Made by a program: the position numbers and the translations under genes | Notes under the pieces: generated by a model | The model's input: the letters and a program-made list of their open reading frames with translations, nothing else | Told to the model about the DNA's origin: nothing | The model's database searches: none | Source: Pseudomonas kuykendallii | Lineage (GTDB): Bacteria; Pseudomonadota; Gammaproteobacteria; Pseudomonadales; Pseudomonadaceae | DNA: 64,000 bases | Assembly: GCF_900106975.1 (NCBI RefSeq) | Contig: NZ_FNNU01000005.1 | Span: 372,001-436,000 of the forward strand | Direction of reading: 5' to 3' | In this document: positions 1-9,190 of the stretch, one piece after another | Layout: each line of letters begins with the position of its first letter | Position numbering within the stretch: position 1 is the first letter of the stretch

Positions 1-785
1 TGCGACGGGTCACCGTGGTCATCCAGCGGCTGATGGGCTTCGAGATAGATCTTTCCGCCGCTGACGCCGAACTTGTAGGGCTCGTTGATGATGCGCACCG
101 GCGTACCCACCGGCGCCATCTTGGCCAGCTCCAGCACGTTCTGGTTGAGCATGCGGAAACAGCCGTGGCTGACGCGCATGCCGATGCCGAATTTCTTGTT
201 GGAACCGTGGATCAGGTAACCGGGCAGGCTCAGGCTAAACTTGAACGGACCCAGCGGGTTGTCCGGCCCCGGCGGCACCACCGCTGGCAACGGGTCACCC
301 TCGGCGGCGTGTTCGGCGCGGATCGAAGCCGGCGGATACCAGGCCGGGTTGGCGGTCTTGGCGGTCACCTTGGTCAAGGTGATCGGCGAGCCCCAGCCCT
401 CGCGACCGATGCCCAGCGGGTAGGTGTGCACCACGTTCTCCCCTTTCGGGTAGTAGTACATGCGGTACTCGGCGAGGTTGATGACGATGCCTTCGCGCGG
501 GCCGGGTGGAAGGATGAAGCGCGTCGGCAGGATGATTTCGGTGCCGGCGCCCGGCAGCCACGGGTCGACACCGGGGTTGGCGGCGACCATTTCCAGGTAA
601 CCGAGGTCGTTGGCCTCGCCGACGTCGGCGAAGGTGTCCTCGTACTTGGCGGTGACCACCTGAATCTGCCCGACCACGTCTTCACCTGGCGGCGGCAGAG
701 GCAGCTCCAGTGCGGAGGCGGAACCCGCGACACTCAGCGCGGTGAAGAACAGTGAGCAGGCGACCGCAGGAACGCGCGACGACAT
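1..785 (-). CDS. L,D-transpeptidase with LysM domain (3' end outside window)
   Basis: Periplasmic L,D-transpeptidase of the YkuD/ErfK family, which forms 3-3 peptidoglycan cross-links or attaches lipoproteins to the wall. The frame opens at ATG 785 behind AAGGA, with a signal peptide ending near SASA-LELP. A LysM-like segment follows (about residues 40-95, with the NPGVDPWLP and LPTRFILP motifs), then the YkuD domain with IHGSNK and the catalytic SHGCFRM motif. The frame is open to base 1, so the C-terminus is missing. In P. aeruginosa a similar gene lies next to oprI, as I recall. Family assignment is firm; the exact reaction (cross-linking or lipoprotein anchoring) is not shown. Confidence 0.93.
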   Translation of the reverse strand, partial: MSSRVPAVACSLFFTALSVAGSASALELPLPPPGEDVVGQIQVVTAKYEDTFADVGEANDLGYLEMVAANPGVDPWLPGAGTEIILPTRFILPPGPREGIVINLAEYRMYYYPKGENVVHTYPLGIGREGWGSPITLTKVTAKTANPAWYPPASIRAEHAAEGDPLPAVVPPGPDNPLGPFKFSLSLPGYLIHGSNKKFGIGMRVSHGCFRMLNQNVLELAKMAPVGTPVRIINEPYKFGVSGGKIYLEAHQPLDDHGDPS

Positions 786-872
786 CCGAAGATCCTTGAG
801 GGGTATGACGGGAAAGAGGCGAAATTGTACACGCAGGCCTCTGCCTCGGGGAGTCCTCGGGGGTGCCCGAGC

Positions 873-1154
873 TCAGGCCATCGACCATTCGGGGCGGCTG
901 CCGCGCCGGTGCTGCTGCAGCATGGCCTTGCAGTGTGCGCACAGGCGCCGGTCATGCAGCGCAGCCCGCTCCATGCTCCGCCAGCGCGGCATGGCCGGCA
1001 GCAAACCGCCGCACAGGGTGCGATCGGCATGCCCGCTCAATTCGAGTTGGCGTTCGACGATATGCAGGCGTATCTCGCGACAGGCGAACAGGTCGAGCTG
1101 CTCGTCCGGCTCGATCAGTTGATAGGCATGCAGAGACCAGGCGGGACGCGGCAT
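873..1154 (-). CDS. Conserved small protein, unknown function
   Basis: A 93-residue protein between tesA and the L,D-transpeptidase, transcribed in the same direction as both. It has no signal peptide or membrane segment. Its C-terminal third carries a CAHCK (CxxC) motif followed by a basic stretch, which could bind a metal. The composition is rich in Leu, His and Arg. The reading frame fits the local codon use, and P. aeruginosa has, as I recall, a hypothetical gene at the same place. I do not recognise the family and assign no function. Confidence 0.6.
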   Translation of the reverse strand: MPRPAWSLHAYQLIEPDEQLDLFACREIRLHIVERQLELSGHADRTLCGGLLPAMPRWRSMERAALHDRRLCAHCKAMLQQHRRGSRPEWSMA

Positions 1155-1221
1155 CGGGGGCTCCAGAACGGGGCCGCCACCTTAGCCGAAAGGCCCCGCG
1201 CGGAAAAGATGGCGCCGCGCG

Positions 1222-1827
1222 TTAAAGCAGCGGTTCCAGGGTCGGCCAGAGGTTGTCGAGCATGCGCGGCTGACCTACCGCCGCCGGATGGATGCCGTCC
1301 GCCTGCATCATCCCCGGCACGCCGCCGACGCCTTCGAGGAAGAACGGCACCATCGGCACCTTCTCCTGCTCGGCCAGCGACGCGAAAACCTGTTCGAAGT
1401 TGCGGTTGTAGCGCGCGCCATAGTTCGGCGGCAGACGCATGCCCAGCAGCAGCACCCGCGCGCCACTGGCCTTGGACTTCTCGATCATCGCGGCAAGATT
1501 CTGTTGCAATTGCTGGGGAGGCTGGCCGCGCAGTCCATCGTTGCCACCAAGCTCGATGATCACCAGCTCCGGCTTGTGTTCGGAGAGCAGCGCGGGAAGC
1601 CTGGAAAGCCCGCCGGCACTGGTGTCGCCGCTGATCGAGGCGTTCACCACCTGATGCTCCAGGCCCTTCTGCTGCAGGCGTTTTTCCATCAGGGCGACCC
1701 AGCCCTGGCTGGTATCCAGTCCCAAACCCGCGCTGATACTATCGCCGACGACCAGCAGGGTGCCGGCAGTCGCCCCTTGGGCCCACAGCAGCAAGGCGAT
1801 GGCGGTACCGAAAAACCACGTACGCAT
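1222..1827 (-). CDS. tesA: Periplasmic lysophospholipase/thioesterase TesA
   Basis: SGNH-hydrolase of 201 residues, the usual TesA length. It hydrolyses acyl-CoA thioesters and lysophospholipids and acts in the periplasm. ATG 1827 gives a clear signal peptide (MRTWFF, a hydrophobic core, then ATAG). The block I motif VVGDSISAGLG carries the nucleophile (Ser30 of the precursor), GGNDGLRG is block III, and DGIHP supplies the catalytic Asp and His. Longer in-frame starts upstream would run into the divergent ABC gene and lose the signal peptide. The start codon is only 10 bp from that of the divergent ATPase gene, the same head-to-head arrangement as tesA-ybbA in enterobacteria. Confidence 0.96.
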   Translation of the reverse strand: MRTWFFGTAIALLLWAQGATAGTLLVVGDSISAGLGLDTSQGWVALMEKRLQQKGLEHQVVNASISGDTSAGGLSRLPALLSEHKPELVIIELGGNDGLRGQPPQQLQQNLAAMIEKSKASGARVLLLGMRLPPNYGARYNRNFEQVFASLAEQEKVPMVPFFLEGVGGVPGMMQADGIHPAAVGQPRMLDNLWPTLEPLL

Positions 1828-1837
1828 TGGATTCTCC

Positions 1838-2521
1838 ATGAGCGCAAGCATTCTCAAAGCGCAGAACCTTAGCAAAGTGGTCCCCAGCGCGGAAGGCGCG
1901 CTGATCATCCTCCACGACCTCTCCCTCGACCTGCAGCCCGGCGACAGCATGGCCATCGTCGGCAGCTCCGGCTCCGGCAAATCGACCCTGCTCGGCCTGC
2001 TCGCCGGGCTCGATCTGCCCAGTTCAGGTGAAGTGACGCTGGCCGGGAACAGCCTCAACGACCTCGACGAAGACCAGCGAGCCCAGGTGCGTGCCGATCA
2101 CGTCGGGTTCGTCTTCCAGTCGTTCCAACTGCTCGACAGCCTGAGCGCGCTGGAGAACGTGATGTTGCCGCTGGAACTCGACGGCCTTCGCGATGCCCGT
2201 GAACGCGCCCGCGACCTGCTCGACCGCGTCGGCCTGGGTCAGCGCCTCACCCACTACCCACGCCAGCTTTCCGGCGGCGAGCAGCAGCGCGTGGCGATCG
2301 CCCGCGCCTTCGCCGCCGAACCGGATGTGCTGTTCGCCGACGAACCCACCGGCAACCTGGACAGCCATACCGGCGCGCACATCAGCGACCTGCTCTTCAC
2401 GCTGAACCAGGAGAACGGCACCACGCTGGTCCTGGTCACCCATGACGAACGCCTGGCCCAGCGCTGCCGCCGGGCGATCCGCCTGGAGGGCGGCCAACTG
2501 GTGGATCGTCGGGAGCCCTGA
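1838..2521 (+). CDS. ABC transporter ATP-binding protein (YbbA/LolD-like)
   Basis: ATPase of 227 residues in the MacB/LolD/FtsE class, which drives membrane proteins of the FtsX type instead of classical import. ATG 1838 (MSASILKAQ) is chosen over the upstream in-frame ATG 1760 because that one lies inside tesA. Walker A is GSSGSGKST, the signature is LSGGEQQR, Walker B is VLFADEP, and the switch His lies in VTHDERLA. The stop overlaps the ATG of the permease gene by one base (TGATG), so the two are surely co-translated. Substrate is unknown; YbbAP relatives have been linked to export of hydrophobic compounds or lipids. Confidence 0.95.
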   Translation: MSASILKAQNLSKVVPSAEGALIILHDLSLDLQPGDSMAIVGSSGSGKSTLLGLLAGLDLPSSGEVTLAGNSLNDLDEDQRAQVRADHVGFVFQSFQLLDSLSALENVMLPLELDGLRDARERARDLLDRVGLGQRLTHYPRQLSGGEQQRVAIARAFAAEPDVLFADEPTGNLDSHTGAHISDLLFTLNQENGTTLVLVTHDERLAQRCRRAIRLEGGQLVDRREP

Positions 2522-5025
2522 TGAAACGCCTGCCTCTGACCCGCCTGTTCGCCCTGGCCTGGCGCCAGTCGCTGCGCGATGCCCGCGCCGGCGAACTGCG
2601 CGTGCTGTTCTTCGCCCTGCTGGTCGCCGTGGCGGCGAGCACCGCCATCGGCTACTTCGGCGCCCGCCTGAACGGCGCCATGCTGATGCGCGCCACCGAG
2701 TTTCTCGGCGCCGACCTGGTCCTGCGCGGCTCCTCGCAAGCGTCCCCGGACCAAGTCGAAACCGGCACCGCGCTCGGCCTCGACCATGCCCGGGTGGTGG
2801 AGTTTTCCAGCGTCATCGCCACCGATGCCGGCATCCAGCTGTCCAGCGTCAAGGCGGTCGACAGTGCCTATCCGCTGCGCGGCGAACTGAAGAGCGCGGC
2901 CGAGCCCTATGCGGAGGAACGCTCCGGCGGCGGCCCGAAGCCCGGCGAGGCCTGGGCGCAAAGCCAGTTGTTCGCGGCGCTCGAGTTGAAGGTCGGCGAC
3001 ACCATCGAGGTCGGCGAGAAGAGCCTTCGCCTGACCCGCGTGCTGACCTACGAACCGGACAGCAGTGCCGACTTCTATAGCCTGACGCCCCGCGTGCTGA
3101 TGCACATCGACGACCTCGCCGCGACCGGCATCATCCAGCCTGGCAGCCGCGTGAGTTACCGTGAGCTCTGGCGCGGCGACAGCCAGGCCCTGGCGCGCTA
3201 CCGCGATACGCTGACGCCGCGGCTGCAACCCAACCAGCGCCTGGAGGATGCCCGCGACGGCAACCGCCAGATCGGCAACGCCCTCGGCCGCGCCGAACGC
3301 TACCTGAACCTCGCCAGCCTGGCGGCGGTGCTGCTTGCCGGTGTAGCGGTCGCGCTATCCGCCGCACGCTTCGCCTCGCGACGCTTCGACGCCAGCGCGC
3401 TGCTGCGCTGCCTGGGTCTTTCGCGGCATGCCGCGCTCGGCCTCTACGCGATGCAACTGGCGATGCTCGGGCTGCTCGCCTGCAGCATCGGCGCACTGCT
3501 CGGCTGGCTGGCCCAGTACGGGCTGTTCCATCTGCTGCGCGGCATGCTGCCGGCTACCCTTCCGGGCGGTGGCGTGTGGCCGGCACTGGCAGGGATCGCC
3601 ACCGGCATGGTCGCCCTCGCCGGCTTCGCCCTGCCGCCGCTGGCGGCGCTCGGCCGGGTTCCGCCGCTGCGCGTGCTGCGCCGCGACATGCTTCCGGTGG
3701 CACCCAGCACATGGTTTATCTATGGCGCCGCCCTGCTCGCCCTCGGCCTGATCATGTGGCGCCTGAGCCTCGACCTGATGCTGACCTTCGCCCTGCTCGG
3801 CGGGGGAATCGCCGCGGCGCTGCTGCTCGGCGGCCTGCTGTTGCTGGCGATGCGCGGGCTCCGTCGGCTGCTGGCGAAGGCTTCGCTGCCCTGGCGCCTG
3901 GGTCTTGGCCAGTTGCTGCGCTATCCGCTCGCCGCGGCCGGCCAGGCGCTGGCCTTCGGGCTGATCCTGCTGGCGATGTCCTTGATCGCGCTGCTGCGCG
4001 GCGAGTTGCTGGACACCTGGCAGAACCAGTTGCCGGCGAACGCGCCGAACCACTTCGCCCTCAACGTGCTGCCCGCCGACAAGGATGCCTTCGCCGCACG
4101 CCTCGCCGAGTTGTCGCCGCATCCGGCGCCATTGTTCCCGATCATTCCCGGTCGTCTGCTGACGATCAACGGCGAGCCGGTGCGCGAACTCGTAAGCAAG
4201 GACACCCAAGGCGATCGTGCGGTGCGCCGCGATCTCAGCCTGACCTGGGCGCAGGACCTGCCCAGCGACAACACGCTTACCGCCGGTACCTGGTGGGGCG
4301 GGCTACCGACCGGCGGGCTGCCTGGGCTGTCGGTGGAAACCCAGCTGGCCGAAAGCCTCGGCCTGAAACTTGGCGACCGCCTGCGCTTCAACATCGGTGG
4401 GCTGGAGCGCGAGGCTCAGGTCACCAGCCTGCGCGACGTGCATTGGGACAACTTCCAGCCGAACTTCTACATGATCTTCCAGCCCGGCACGCTGCAGGAT
4501 CTGCCGGCCACCTACCTGACCAGCTTCTATCTGCCGCCCGGCAACGACAAGGCGCTGGTCGGGCTCGCCCGGCAGTTCCCGGCCGTGACGCTGCTGCAGG
4601 TCGAGGCGCTGCTCGCGCAATTGCGCAGCATCCTCGCCCAGGTCACCGCGGCGGTGGAGTTCGTCCTGCTGTTCGTTCTCGCCGCCGGTCTCGCGGTGCT
4701 CTTTGCCGGCTTGCAGTCGACGCTGGACGAGCGCATCCGCCAGGGCGCGCTGCTGCGTGCGCTGGGCGCCGGGCGACCGCTGCTGCTGAAGGCGCGCCGC
4801 GCTGAGTTCGGCCTGCTCGGCGGCTGCGCGGGCGTACTCGCCGCGCTGGGCTGCGAGCTGGTAAGCGCCCTGCTCTACCGGCTGGTCTTCGATCTGCCCT
4901 GGCATCCGCACCCGTGGCTGCTTCTATTGCCGGTGATCGGCGCGCTGCTGGTCGGCAGCGCCGGGGTGATCGGCACCCGTCGCGCACTGAATGCCAGCCC
5001 GCTGACCGTTCTGCGCGAGGGTTGA
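2521..5025 (+). CDS. FtsX-family ABC permease (YbbP-like)
   Basis: Inner-membrane permease of 834 residues, the partner of the preceding ATPase. It begins with a cytoplasmic helix and TM1 ([16 protein letters not shown]), then a periplasmic MacB_PCD-like domain of about 200 residues. Several membrane spans follow (about residues 260-500), then a second periplasmic domain, and a final FtsX unit with three spans ([17 protein letters not shown], the region around [10 protein letters not shown], and [19 protein letters not shown]). This two-FtsX-unit plan is that of YbbP. The C-terminal LTVLREG motif is typical of FtsX-like permeases. Confidence 0.94.
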   Translation: MKRLPLTRLFALAWRQSLRDARAGELRVLFFALLVAVAASTAIGYFGARLNGAMLMRATEFLGADLVLRGSSQASPDQVETGTALGLDHARVVEFSSVIATDAGIQLSSVKAVDSAYPLRGELKSAAEPYAEERSGGGPKPGEAWAQSQLFAALELKVGDTIEVGEKSLRLTRVLTYEPDSSADFYSLTPRVLMHIDDLAATGIIQPGSRVSYRELWRGDSQALARYRDTLTPRLQPNQRLEDARDGNRQIGNALGRAERYLNLASLAAVLLAGVAVALSAARFASRRFDASALLRCLGLSRHAALGLYAMQLAMLGLLACSIGALLGWLAQYGLFHLLRGMLPATLPGGGVWPALAGIATGMVALAGFALPPLAALGRVPPLRVLRRDMLPVAPSTWFIYGAALLALGLIMWRLSLDLMLTFALLGGGIAAALLLGGLLLLAMRGLRRLLAKASLPWRLGLGQLLRYPLAAAGQALAFGLILLAMSLIALLRGELLDTWQNQLPANAPNHFALNVLPADKDAFAARLAELSPHPAPLFPIIPGRLLTINGEPVRELVSKDTQGDRAVRRDLSLTWAQDLPSDNTLTAGTWWGGLPTGGLPGLSVETQLAESLGLKLGDRLRFNIGGLEREAQVTSLRDVHWDNFQPNFYMIFQPGTLQDLPATYLTSFYLPPGNDKALVGLARQFPAVTLLQVEALLAQLRSILAQVTAAVEFVLLFVLAAGLAVLFAGLQSTLDERIRQGALLRALGAGRPLLLKARRAEFGLLGGCAGVLAALGCELVSALLYRLVFDLPWHPHPWLLLLPVIGALLVGSAGVIGTRRALNASPLTVLREG

Positions 5026-5065
5026 GCTTGCTAGACTCCGCGCCCTAACCCTCGCTGCGAACCCC

Positions 5066-5563
5066 ATGAGCCGCTATCGCCCACCGCGCACCGCCGGAAC
5101 CCCACTGATCACCCCCGAAGGCGAGGCACGCCTGCGCGCCGAGCTGCACGAGCTGTGGCACGTGCGTCGGCCACAGGTCACCCAGTCGGTGAGCGAGGCA
5201 GCCGCCCAGGGCGATCGTTCGGAAAACGCCGAGTACACCTACGGCAAGAAGATGCTGCGCGAAATCGACAGCCGCGTGCGCTTCCTGACCAAGCGCCTGG
5301 AAAGCCTCAAGGTGGTGGATGCGCGCCCTGCGGACGCCGGCAGGGTCTATTTCGGCGCCTGGGTGACGCTGGAGGACGAGGACGGCGTCGAGTCGCGCTA
5401 CCGGATCGTCGGCCCGGACGAACTGGACCTGAAGCAGAACTTGATCAGCATCGACTCTCCCCTCGCCCGGGCCTTGGTCGGCAAGGCGCTGGACGCGGAA
5501 GTGAGGGTGCATACCCCAACAGGCGAGAAGACCTGGTACATCGTCGCCATCGACTATCCGTGA
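5066..5563 (+). CDS. greB: Transcript cleavage factor GreB
   Basis: 165-residue Gre factor that enters the RNA polymerase secondary channel and stimulates cleavage of backtracked transcripts. The N-terminal coiled coil runs over about residues 10-80 ([20 protein letters not shown] and following), with the acidic tip residues in [16 protein letters not shown]. The C-terminal FKBP-like domain ends in [15 protein letters not shown]. GreB rather than GreA is favoured by the extended basic N-terminus ([19 protein letters not shown]) and the length. It lies 40 bp after the permease gene and may be read from it or from its own promoter. Confidence 0.95.
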   Translation: MSRYRPPRTAGTPLITPEGEARLRAELHELWHVRRPQVTQSVSEAAAQGDRSENAEYTYGKKMLREIDSRVRFLTKRLESLKVVDARPADAGRVYFGAWVTLEDEDGVESRYRIVGPDELDLKQNLISIDSPLARALVGKALDAEVRVHTPTGEKTWYIVAIDYP

Positions 5564-5586
5564 GAGCGCAGCGCCGTCGCTGACTC

Positions 5587-5895
5587 TCAGCGACGGGTGA
5601 TCAGCCCCTGCCGCGCGACGCGGGTCAGCTCGTGTATGCAGGCTTCCAGGTTCTTCGCATCCGGCGCCGGAAGTACCGCGAAATCGAAGCTGTCGCTGGC
5701 GAGGTCGGCCAGGGATTCGTCGGCACGCACGAACTGGATGAGGAAGTTGCAGGCCTTGTTGCGATCCTTCGGCCAGCCGTCGAGGTAGCGCAGCAGTCGC
5801 GGCTGGTTGTCGCCGGCGAGGAGGATCTTGGGGTTGCGCGGTAGCAGCCTCGAGGTGATCGGGGCCAGGCGCAGATTGGAAGGAGAAGGAATCAC
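5587..5895 (-). CDS. Small methyltransferase-like protein, unknown function
   Basis: About 102 residues from GTG 5895 (an ATG at 5946 would give 119). The segment NPKILLAGDNQPRLLRYLDGWPKDRNKACNF and the later SFDFAVLPAPDAKNLEACIHELTRV resemble the glycine-rich loop and the acidic strand of a class I methyltransferase, but the protein is too short for a complete Rossmann domain. It may be a non-catalytic relative. It is convergent with greB, with 23 bp between the stops. The start codon is uncertain because neither candidate has a strong ribosome binding site. Confidence 0.6.
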   Translation of the reverse strand: MIPSPSNLRLAPITSRLLPRNPKILLAGDNQPRLLRYLDGWPKDRNKACNFLIQFVRADESLADLASDSFDFAVLPAPDAKNLEACIHELTRVARQGLITRR

Positions 5896-6332
5896 GTCTA
5901 TTAATCTCTGCCTCGGGGTCCGCTGGGCAGCGGCGAGAGGCATCACCGAACCAGCGCTTTAGCGGTATTTCGAAGCCTTTGGGCTCCCGGCGCCCCGCAA
6001 GTAGCTGACTAAATCGGCGCAGGGGTGAAATGCTAGAGAACCGCGCCCGCCACTGTCAACCGGCGGGCGATCCGCAGACCAGGTCTAGCCACACGCGTGA
6101 CCCAAGCGTCCGGCGCTACGAAAATGCTGGGTAACGCTGCACCCCGAGCCGCATCGCGTTCCACCTCGTAACAACCTACGGTTTGGCACACGGCCTGGCC
6201 AGCATTTGGCCATGCCGCCAACGGCCGCGTCATAGAGGCATCGAGGCCGAAATTGCTGCAGCTGGCACGCATCCTGCGAAGCCGATGCGGTAGGCGCGCC
6301 ATGGGGACGCGTCGCGAAATCGGTCGCCATCC
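5896..6332. other. 437-bp gene-free stretch, candidate lipase-operon scar
   Basis: No convincing reading frame is present on either strand; a 151-codon minus frame across 6033-6488 has no recognisable protein sequence and overlaps the Lif-like gene. The stretch contains a good sigma-54-type promoter at 6262-6278. As I recall, P. aeruginosa has ligT, lipA and lipH between the same flanking genes. Confidence 0.5.
6262..6278 (+). promoter_or_regulatory. Sigma-54 (RpoN) -24/-12 promoter candidate
   Basis: CTGGCACGCATCCTGCG matches the RpoN consensus (YTGGCACG-N4-TTGCW) except for one base in the -12 box and the final W. The GG at 6264-6265 and the GC at 6276-6277 have the required 10-bp spacing. 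Transcription would begin near 6289, about 44 bp before the Lif-like gene. A second, weaker GGCAC element at 6185 has 11-bp spacing and is not counted. Confidence 0.6.
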
Positions 6333-6749
6333 ATGAAGAAGCACCTCAGCGTCGCTTCGCCAGCGGAGCACCGCCCTTATCGCACAGGGAATACGCGCGC
6401 GGTCGCTTCCCGTGCGGAACCGCCGGCGGCTCGCCGCCTGCTGCCCTTGTCGCTGCTGACCGCGGTGTGCCTGGCCGCCACGCTGCACTCCGCGCCTTTA
6501 CAGCAGAACGGCGGCGGCCTGTCGAACGCCGAACAGCGCGCCGAGCTCGAACAGGCTCAGCGCTGGGATCACCGGCTGCAGTCGTTTCGCAAATCGAAGG
6601 CGCGTATCGAGCTGAACGAGCAACTCGATCAGGGAGAACGAGCGGTGGCGATCCGGCGGCTGGCCGAGGCGTCCTTCGCCGCCGACGAGATACGCTGGCT
6701 GGAAGCGTCCGAGCAACTCGCCTGGGCCCGCAGCGGCGGCAATCGCTGA
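6333..6749 (+). CDS. Truncated lipase chaperone (Lif/LipH)-like protein
   Basis: 138-residue protein with a basic N-terminus, one membrane or signal segment (RLLPLSLLTAVCLAATL, about residues 36-52) and a helical C-terminal part. That part (RAELEQAQRWDHRLQSF, then IELNEQLDQGERAVAIRRLAE and FAADEIRWLEASEQ) matches, by my recall of the P. aeruginosa sequence, the last 75 or so residues of lipase-specific foldase LipH. The RxxFDY motif and the whole first folding domain of normal Lif proteins (about 340 residues) are absent, so lipase-folding activity is unlikely. It could be a pseudogene remnant or a small Lif-derived protein. The start is uncertain because no clear ribosome binding site precedes ATG 6333. 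Confidence 0.6.
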   Translation: MKKHLSVASPAEHRPYRTGNTRAVASRAEPPAARRLLPLSLLTAVCLAATLHSAPLQQNGGGLSNAEQRAELEQAQRWDHRLQSFRKSKARIELNEQLDQGERAVAIRRLAEASFAADEIRWLEASEQLAWARSGGNR

Positions 6750-6750
6750 G

Positions 6751-8169
6751 TCAGTTGGCGCTCAGCGCGGTGCGCCGCGGCTCCAGCCGTTCGCGCTCGC
6801 GCTGGTAGGCGAGGAAATACTTGTTCACCGCATTCACGTAGCTGACCACGCCCATGCCCAGCTGCTCGGCGGCCACGCGCTCCACCTGGAAGAACCACTG
6901 ATTGGGGTTGAGCCCGCGGCGCTTGGCTTCCGCACGCAGCCCCTGGACCCGTTGCGGACCAAGGTTGTAGGCGGCGAGCACGAACGCCATCCGCTCGCGC
7001 TCGTCGAGCCTGCCGCTGTTGAAGTACTGGCGGCGCAGCATCGCCAGGTACTTCGCGCTCGCCTGCACGTTGTTGTCCAGCGACTGCACATCGTTGACTC
7101 CCACCGTGCGTGCCGCCGCCGGAGTGATCTGCATCAGCCCCACCGCGCCACTGGCGCCGCGCGCCGCCGGGTTGAGGGTCGATTCCTTGAACGCCAGCGC
7201 GGCAAGGTTCAGCCAGTCGAACTCGTGCTGATCGGCGTAGCGCTGCAGCACCGGACGCACCTTCTCCAGGCGCTGCCGCTCGCTGCGCGCCAATGGATCG
7301 TGTACCTGGTAGAGCCTGCGGTAGACGCGCTGGAACGTGGCGTCGCCGTTCTCCGGTGCGCGATAGCCCTGCAGGAAGCGATCGACGCTGGCGCGCAGCA
7401 TGGGCGCATCGTGGCTGGCGAACCACGCCACCTGACCCTCGTCGCCCAGCGCGATGTTGCGATCGACGCGCAGCTTCGGCAGCACCTTGGCCCAGCGCTC
7501 GGCAATCGGGCGTTCGACCACGGTGAGCGGATAGATGCCGGCCTGGACCATCTCCAGCACGTCCTCCACCGCCAGCGACGGGTCCACCCATTCGATGAGG
7601 ATCGGCTTCTGCTTGCGCCGGGCCAGCTCCTGGTTCACCTTGCCCAGCGCCTCGCCGGCCGCACTGCCGGCGGGCAGGACGACGGTGCGCCCGGCCAGTT
7701 GGTCGACCCGTTGGTAACAGCGATTGCCCGCGCGCGCGACCAGCACCAGAGGCACCTTGTCGATGACCGCGGTACTGGCGCTGACACCACGCTCGTTGCG
7801 CATCCCCATCAGTTCGCCTGGAACAACCAGATCGCCCTCGCCGCGCTGCAAGGCACCGAACAACTGATCCTTGGCCCGCGGAATCAGCTTCAGGCTGAGC
7901 GTCCTGCCATCGCGGGCGTTACGATTGAGGTATTGCTCGAAGGCCCGCAGACGGTTGTACTCCACGCCGATGGACTCACCGGCGACTTCGCCGGAGGTGT
8001 TGCGGCTCTGGTTCACCAGCACGCGCAGCACGCCGCTGCGGCGTATATCGGCGAGATCGCGCACGTCGCTCTGCGGCTGCCAGTTCTCGGCCTGACCCGC
8101 CAGGCGCGCTGCGGCAGGCAGCGGAGCCAGGGCCAGAAGGCCGAGAAGAAGGAGCAACGCCCGCGTCAT
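6751..8169 (-). CDS. Membrane-bound lytic transglycosylase, MltF family
   Basis: 472 residues from ATG 8169, which has GGGAGA upstream and a signal peptide (MTRALLLLLGLLALAPLPAAA). The N-terminal half is a periplasmic binding-protein-like domain (SBP_bac_3; IRRSGVLRVLVNQ to about residue 265). The C-terminal half is an SLT lysozyme-like domain with the catalytic Glu in ALAFKESTLNP, then GASGAVGLMQITP and the AAYNLGPQRV motif. This is the MltF plan; P. aeruginosa has, as I recall, a second MltF copy (MltF2) at this place. It cleaves peptidoglycan to 1,6-anhydro products. The gene meets the Lif-like gene tail to tail with one base between them. The longer frame opening at 8304 would bury the signal peptide. 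Confidence 0.9.
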   Translation of the reverse strand: MTRALLLLLGLLALAPLPAAARLAGQAENWQPQSDVRDLADIRRSGVLRVLVNQSRNTSGEVAGESIGVEYNRLRAFEQYLNRNARDGRTLSLKLIPRAKDQLFGALQRGEGDLVVPGELMGMRNERGVSASTAVIDKVPLVLVARAGNRCYQRVDQLAGRTVVLPAGSAAGEALGKVNQELARRKQKPILIEWVDPSLAVEDVLEMVQAGIYPLTVVERPIAERWAKVLPKLRVDRNIALGDEGQVAWFASHDAPMLRASVDRFLQGYRAPENGDATFQRVYRRLYQVHDPLARSERQRLEKVRPVLQRYADQHEFDWLNLAALAFKESTLNPAARGASGAVGLMQITPAAARTVGVNDVQSLDNNVQASAKYLAMLRRQYFNSGRLDERERMAFVLAAYNLGPQRVQGLRAEAKRRGLNPNQWFFQVERVAAEQLGMGVVSYVNAVNKYFLAYQRERERLEPRRTALSAN

Positions 8170-8315
8170 CGGATCTCCCGGCCGGAACGCCTGCATGCAG
8201 GGGCTCCAGCCGTCCAGGAATGAGAGACTGTCGGCGACCGTGGCCGCCCACTCGATCGACGAGAGTCTCACAGGCCGTGCAAAGGCGCCAGTCCGACAGG
8301 ACAAAGCACATCAAG

Positions 8316-8334
8316 TAATATTCTTATCATTATG
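8316..8334. promoter_or_regulatory. Fur-box-like site
   Basis: Read on the minus strand, the 19-mer begins CATAATGATAA and matches the 19-bp Fur consensus at 13 positions. It lies in an unusually AT-rich patch between the divergent mltF-like and tatD-like genes, 20 bp before the tatD-like start. The AT-rich background alone could give such a match. Confidence 0.35.
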
Positions 8335-8353
8335 TTTTTATTGAAGATATTAG

Positions 8354-9190
8354 ATGAGTAAAGATCCTGATACGCAGCCCCTTGAGCTGATCGACATCGG
8401 CGTCAACCTGACCCACCCGAGTTTCGCGAATGACTGTGAAGCCGTGCTGGATCGCGCCTACGAGGCCGGTGTCAGCCAGTTGGTACTGACCGGCACCAGC
8501 GTCGAGGAGAGCGAAAAAGCGCTGCTGCTGTGCGAGACGCTAGACCTGGATGCCGTTCGCCTGTTCGCCACCGCCGGCGTGCACCCGCACGACGCCAGCC
8601 AGTGGTCCGCCGACAGCGCGAGCCAGCTGCGCGTGCTGCTCGGCGATCCGCGCGTGCGCGCCGTCGGCGAATGCGGGCTGGACTTCAACCGCGACTTCTC
8701 CCCGCGTCCGCAGCAGGAAAAGGTGCTGGAGGAGCAACTGTCCCTCGCCGCGGAACTGAACCTGCCGGTGTTCCTGCACGAACGCGACGCCAGCCAGCGC
8801 CTGCTGGAAATCCTCCGCGACTATCGCGATCGTCTGCCCGCCGCGGTGGTGCATTGCTTCACCGGCGAGAAACGCGCGCTGTTCGGTTATCTCGACCTGG
8901 ACCTGCACATCGGCATCACCGGCTGGATTTGCGACGAACGCCGCGGCCTGCACCTGCAACCGCTGGTGCGCGAAGTGCCCCGCGGCCGCCTGATGCTGGA
9001 GAGCGACGCGCCCTACCTGCTGCCACGCAGCCTGCGGCCCAAACCCAAGAGCAACCGAAACGAGCCAGGCTATCTCGGCGAAGTGCTCGGCGTGGTGGCG
9101 CGCCACCGCGAGGAGTCGCCAGCGCTCCTGGCGGAGCACAGCAGCGCTTGTGCGCGAGAGTTTTTCCGCCTTCCGCTGCCGCCGAGATAA
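8354..9190 (+). CDS. TatD-family metal-dependent DNase
   Basis: 278-residue TIM-barrel hydrolase of the TatD family, which has 3'-5' exonuclease activity on DNA in characterised members. Visible metal-ligand motifs are IDIGVNLTH near the N-terminus, [38 protein letters not shown] and LESDAPYL, in the family order. It is divergent from the mltF-like gene. In Pseudomonas several TatD paralogs exist (TatD, YcfH, YjjV types), and I cannot place this one among them. Confidence 0.92.
   Translation: MSKDPDTQPLELIDIGVNLTHPSFANDCEAVLDRAYEAGVSQLVLTGTSVEESEKALLLCETLDLDAVRLFATAGVHPHDASQWSADSASQLRVLLGDPRVRAVGECGLDFNRDFSPRPQQEKVLEEQLSLAAELNLPVFLHERDASQRLLEILRDYRDRLPAAVVHCFTGEKRALFGYLDLDLHIGITGWICDERRGLHLQPLVREVPRGRLMLESDAPYLLPRSLRPKPKSNRNEPGYLGEVLGVVARHREESPALLAEHSSACAREFFRLPLPPR

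Noticed and set aside
15-755. A 246-codon open frame on the plus strand over the L,D-transpeptidase gene
   Set aside because: It is antisense to a frame with a signal peptide and the SHGCFRM catalytic motif, and its translation shows only high-GC antisense composition (many His, Arg, Gln and Val).
6181-6199. Second RpoN-like element (TTGGCACACGGCCTGGC)
   Set aside because: The GG and GC dinucleotides are 11 bp apart, and sigma-54 promoters require 10.
6033-6488. Minus-strand frame of 151 codons in the stretch before the Lif-like gene
   Set aside because: It crosses the sigma-54-type promoter and the start of the Lif-like gene, is rich in Arg and has no recognisable motif.
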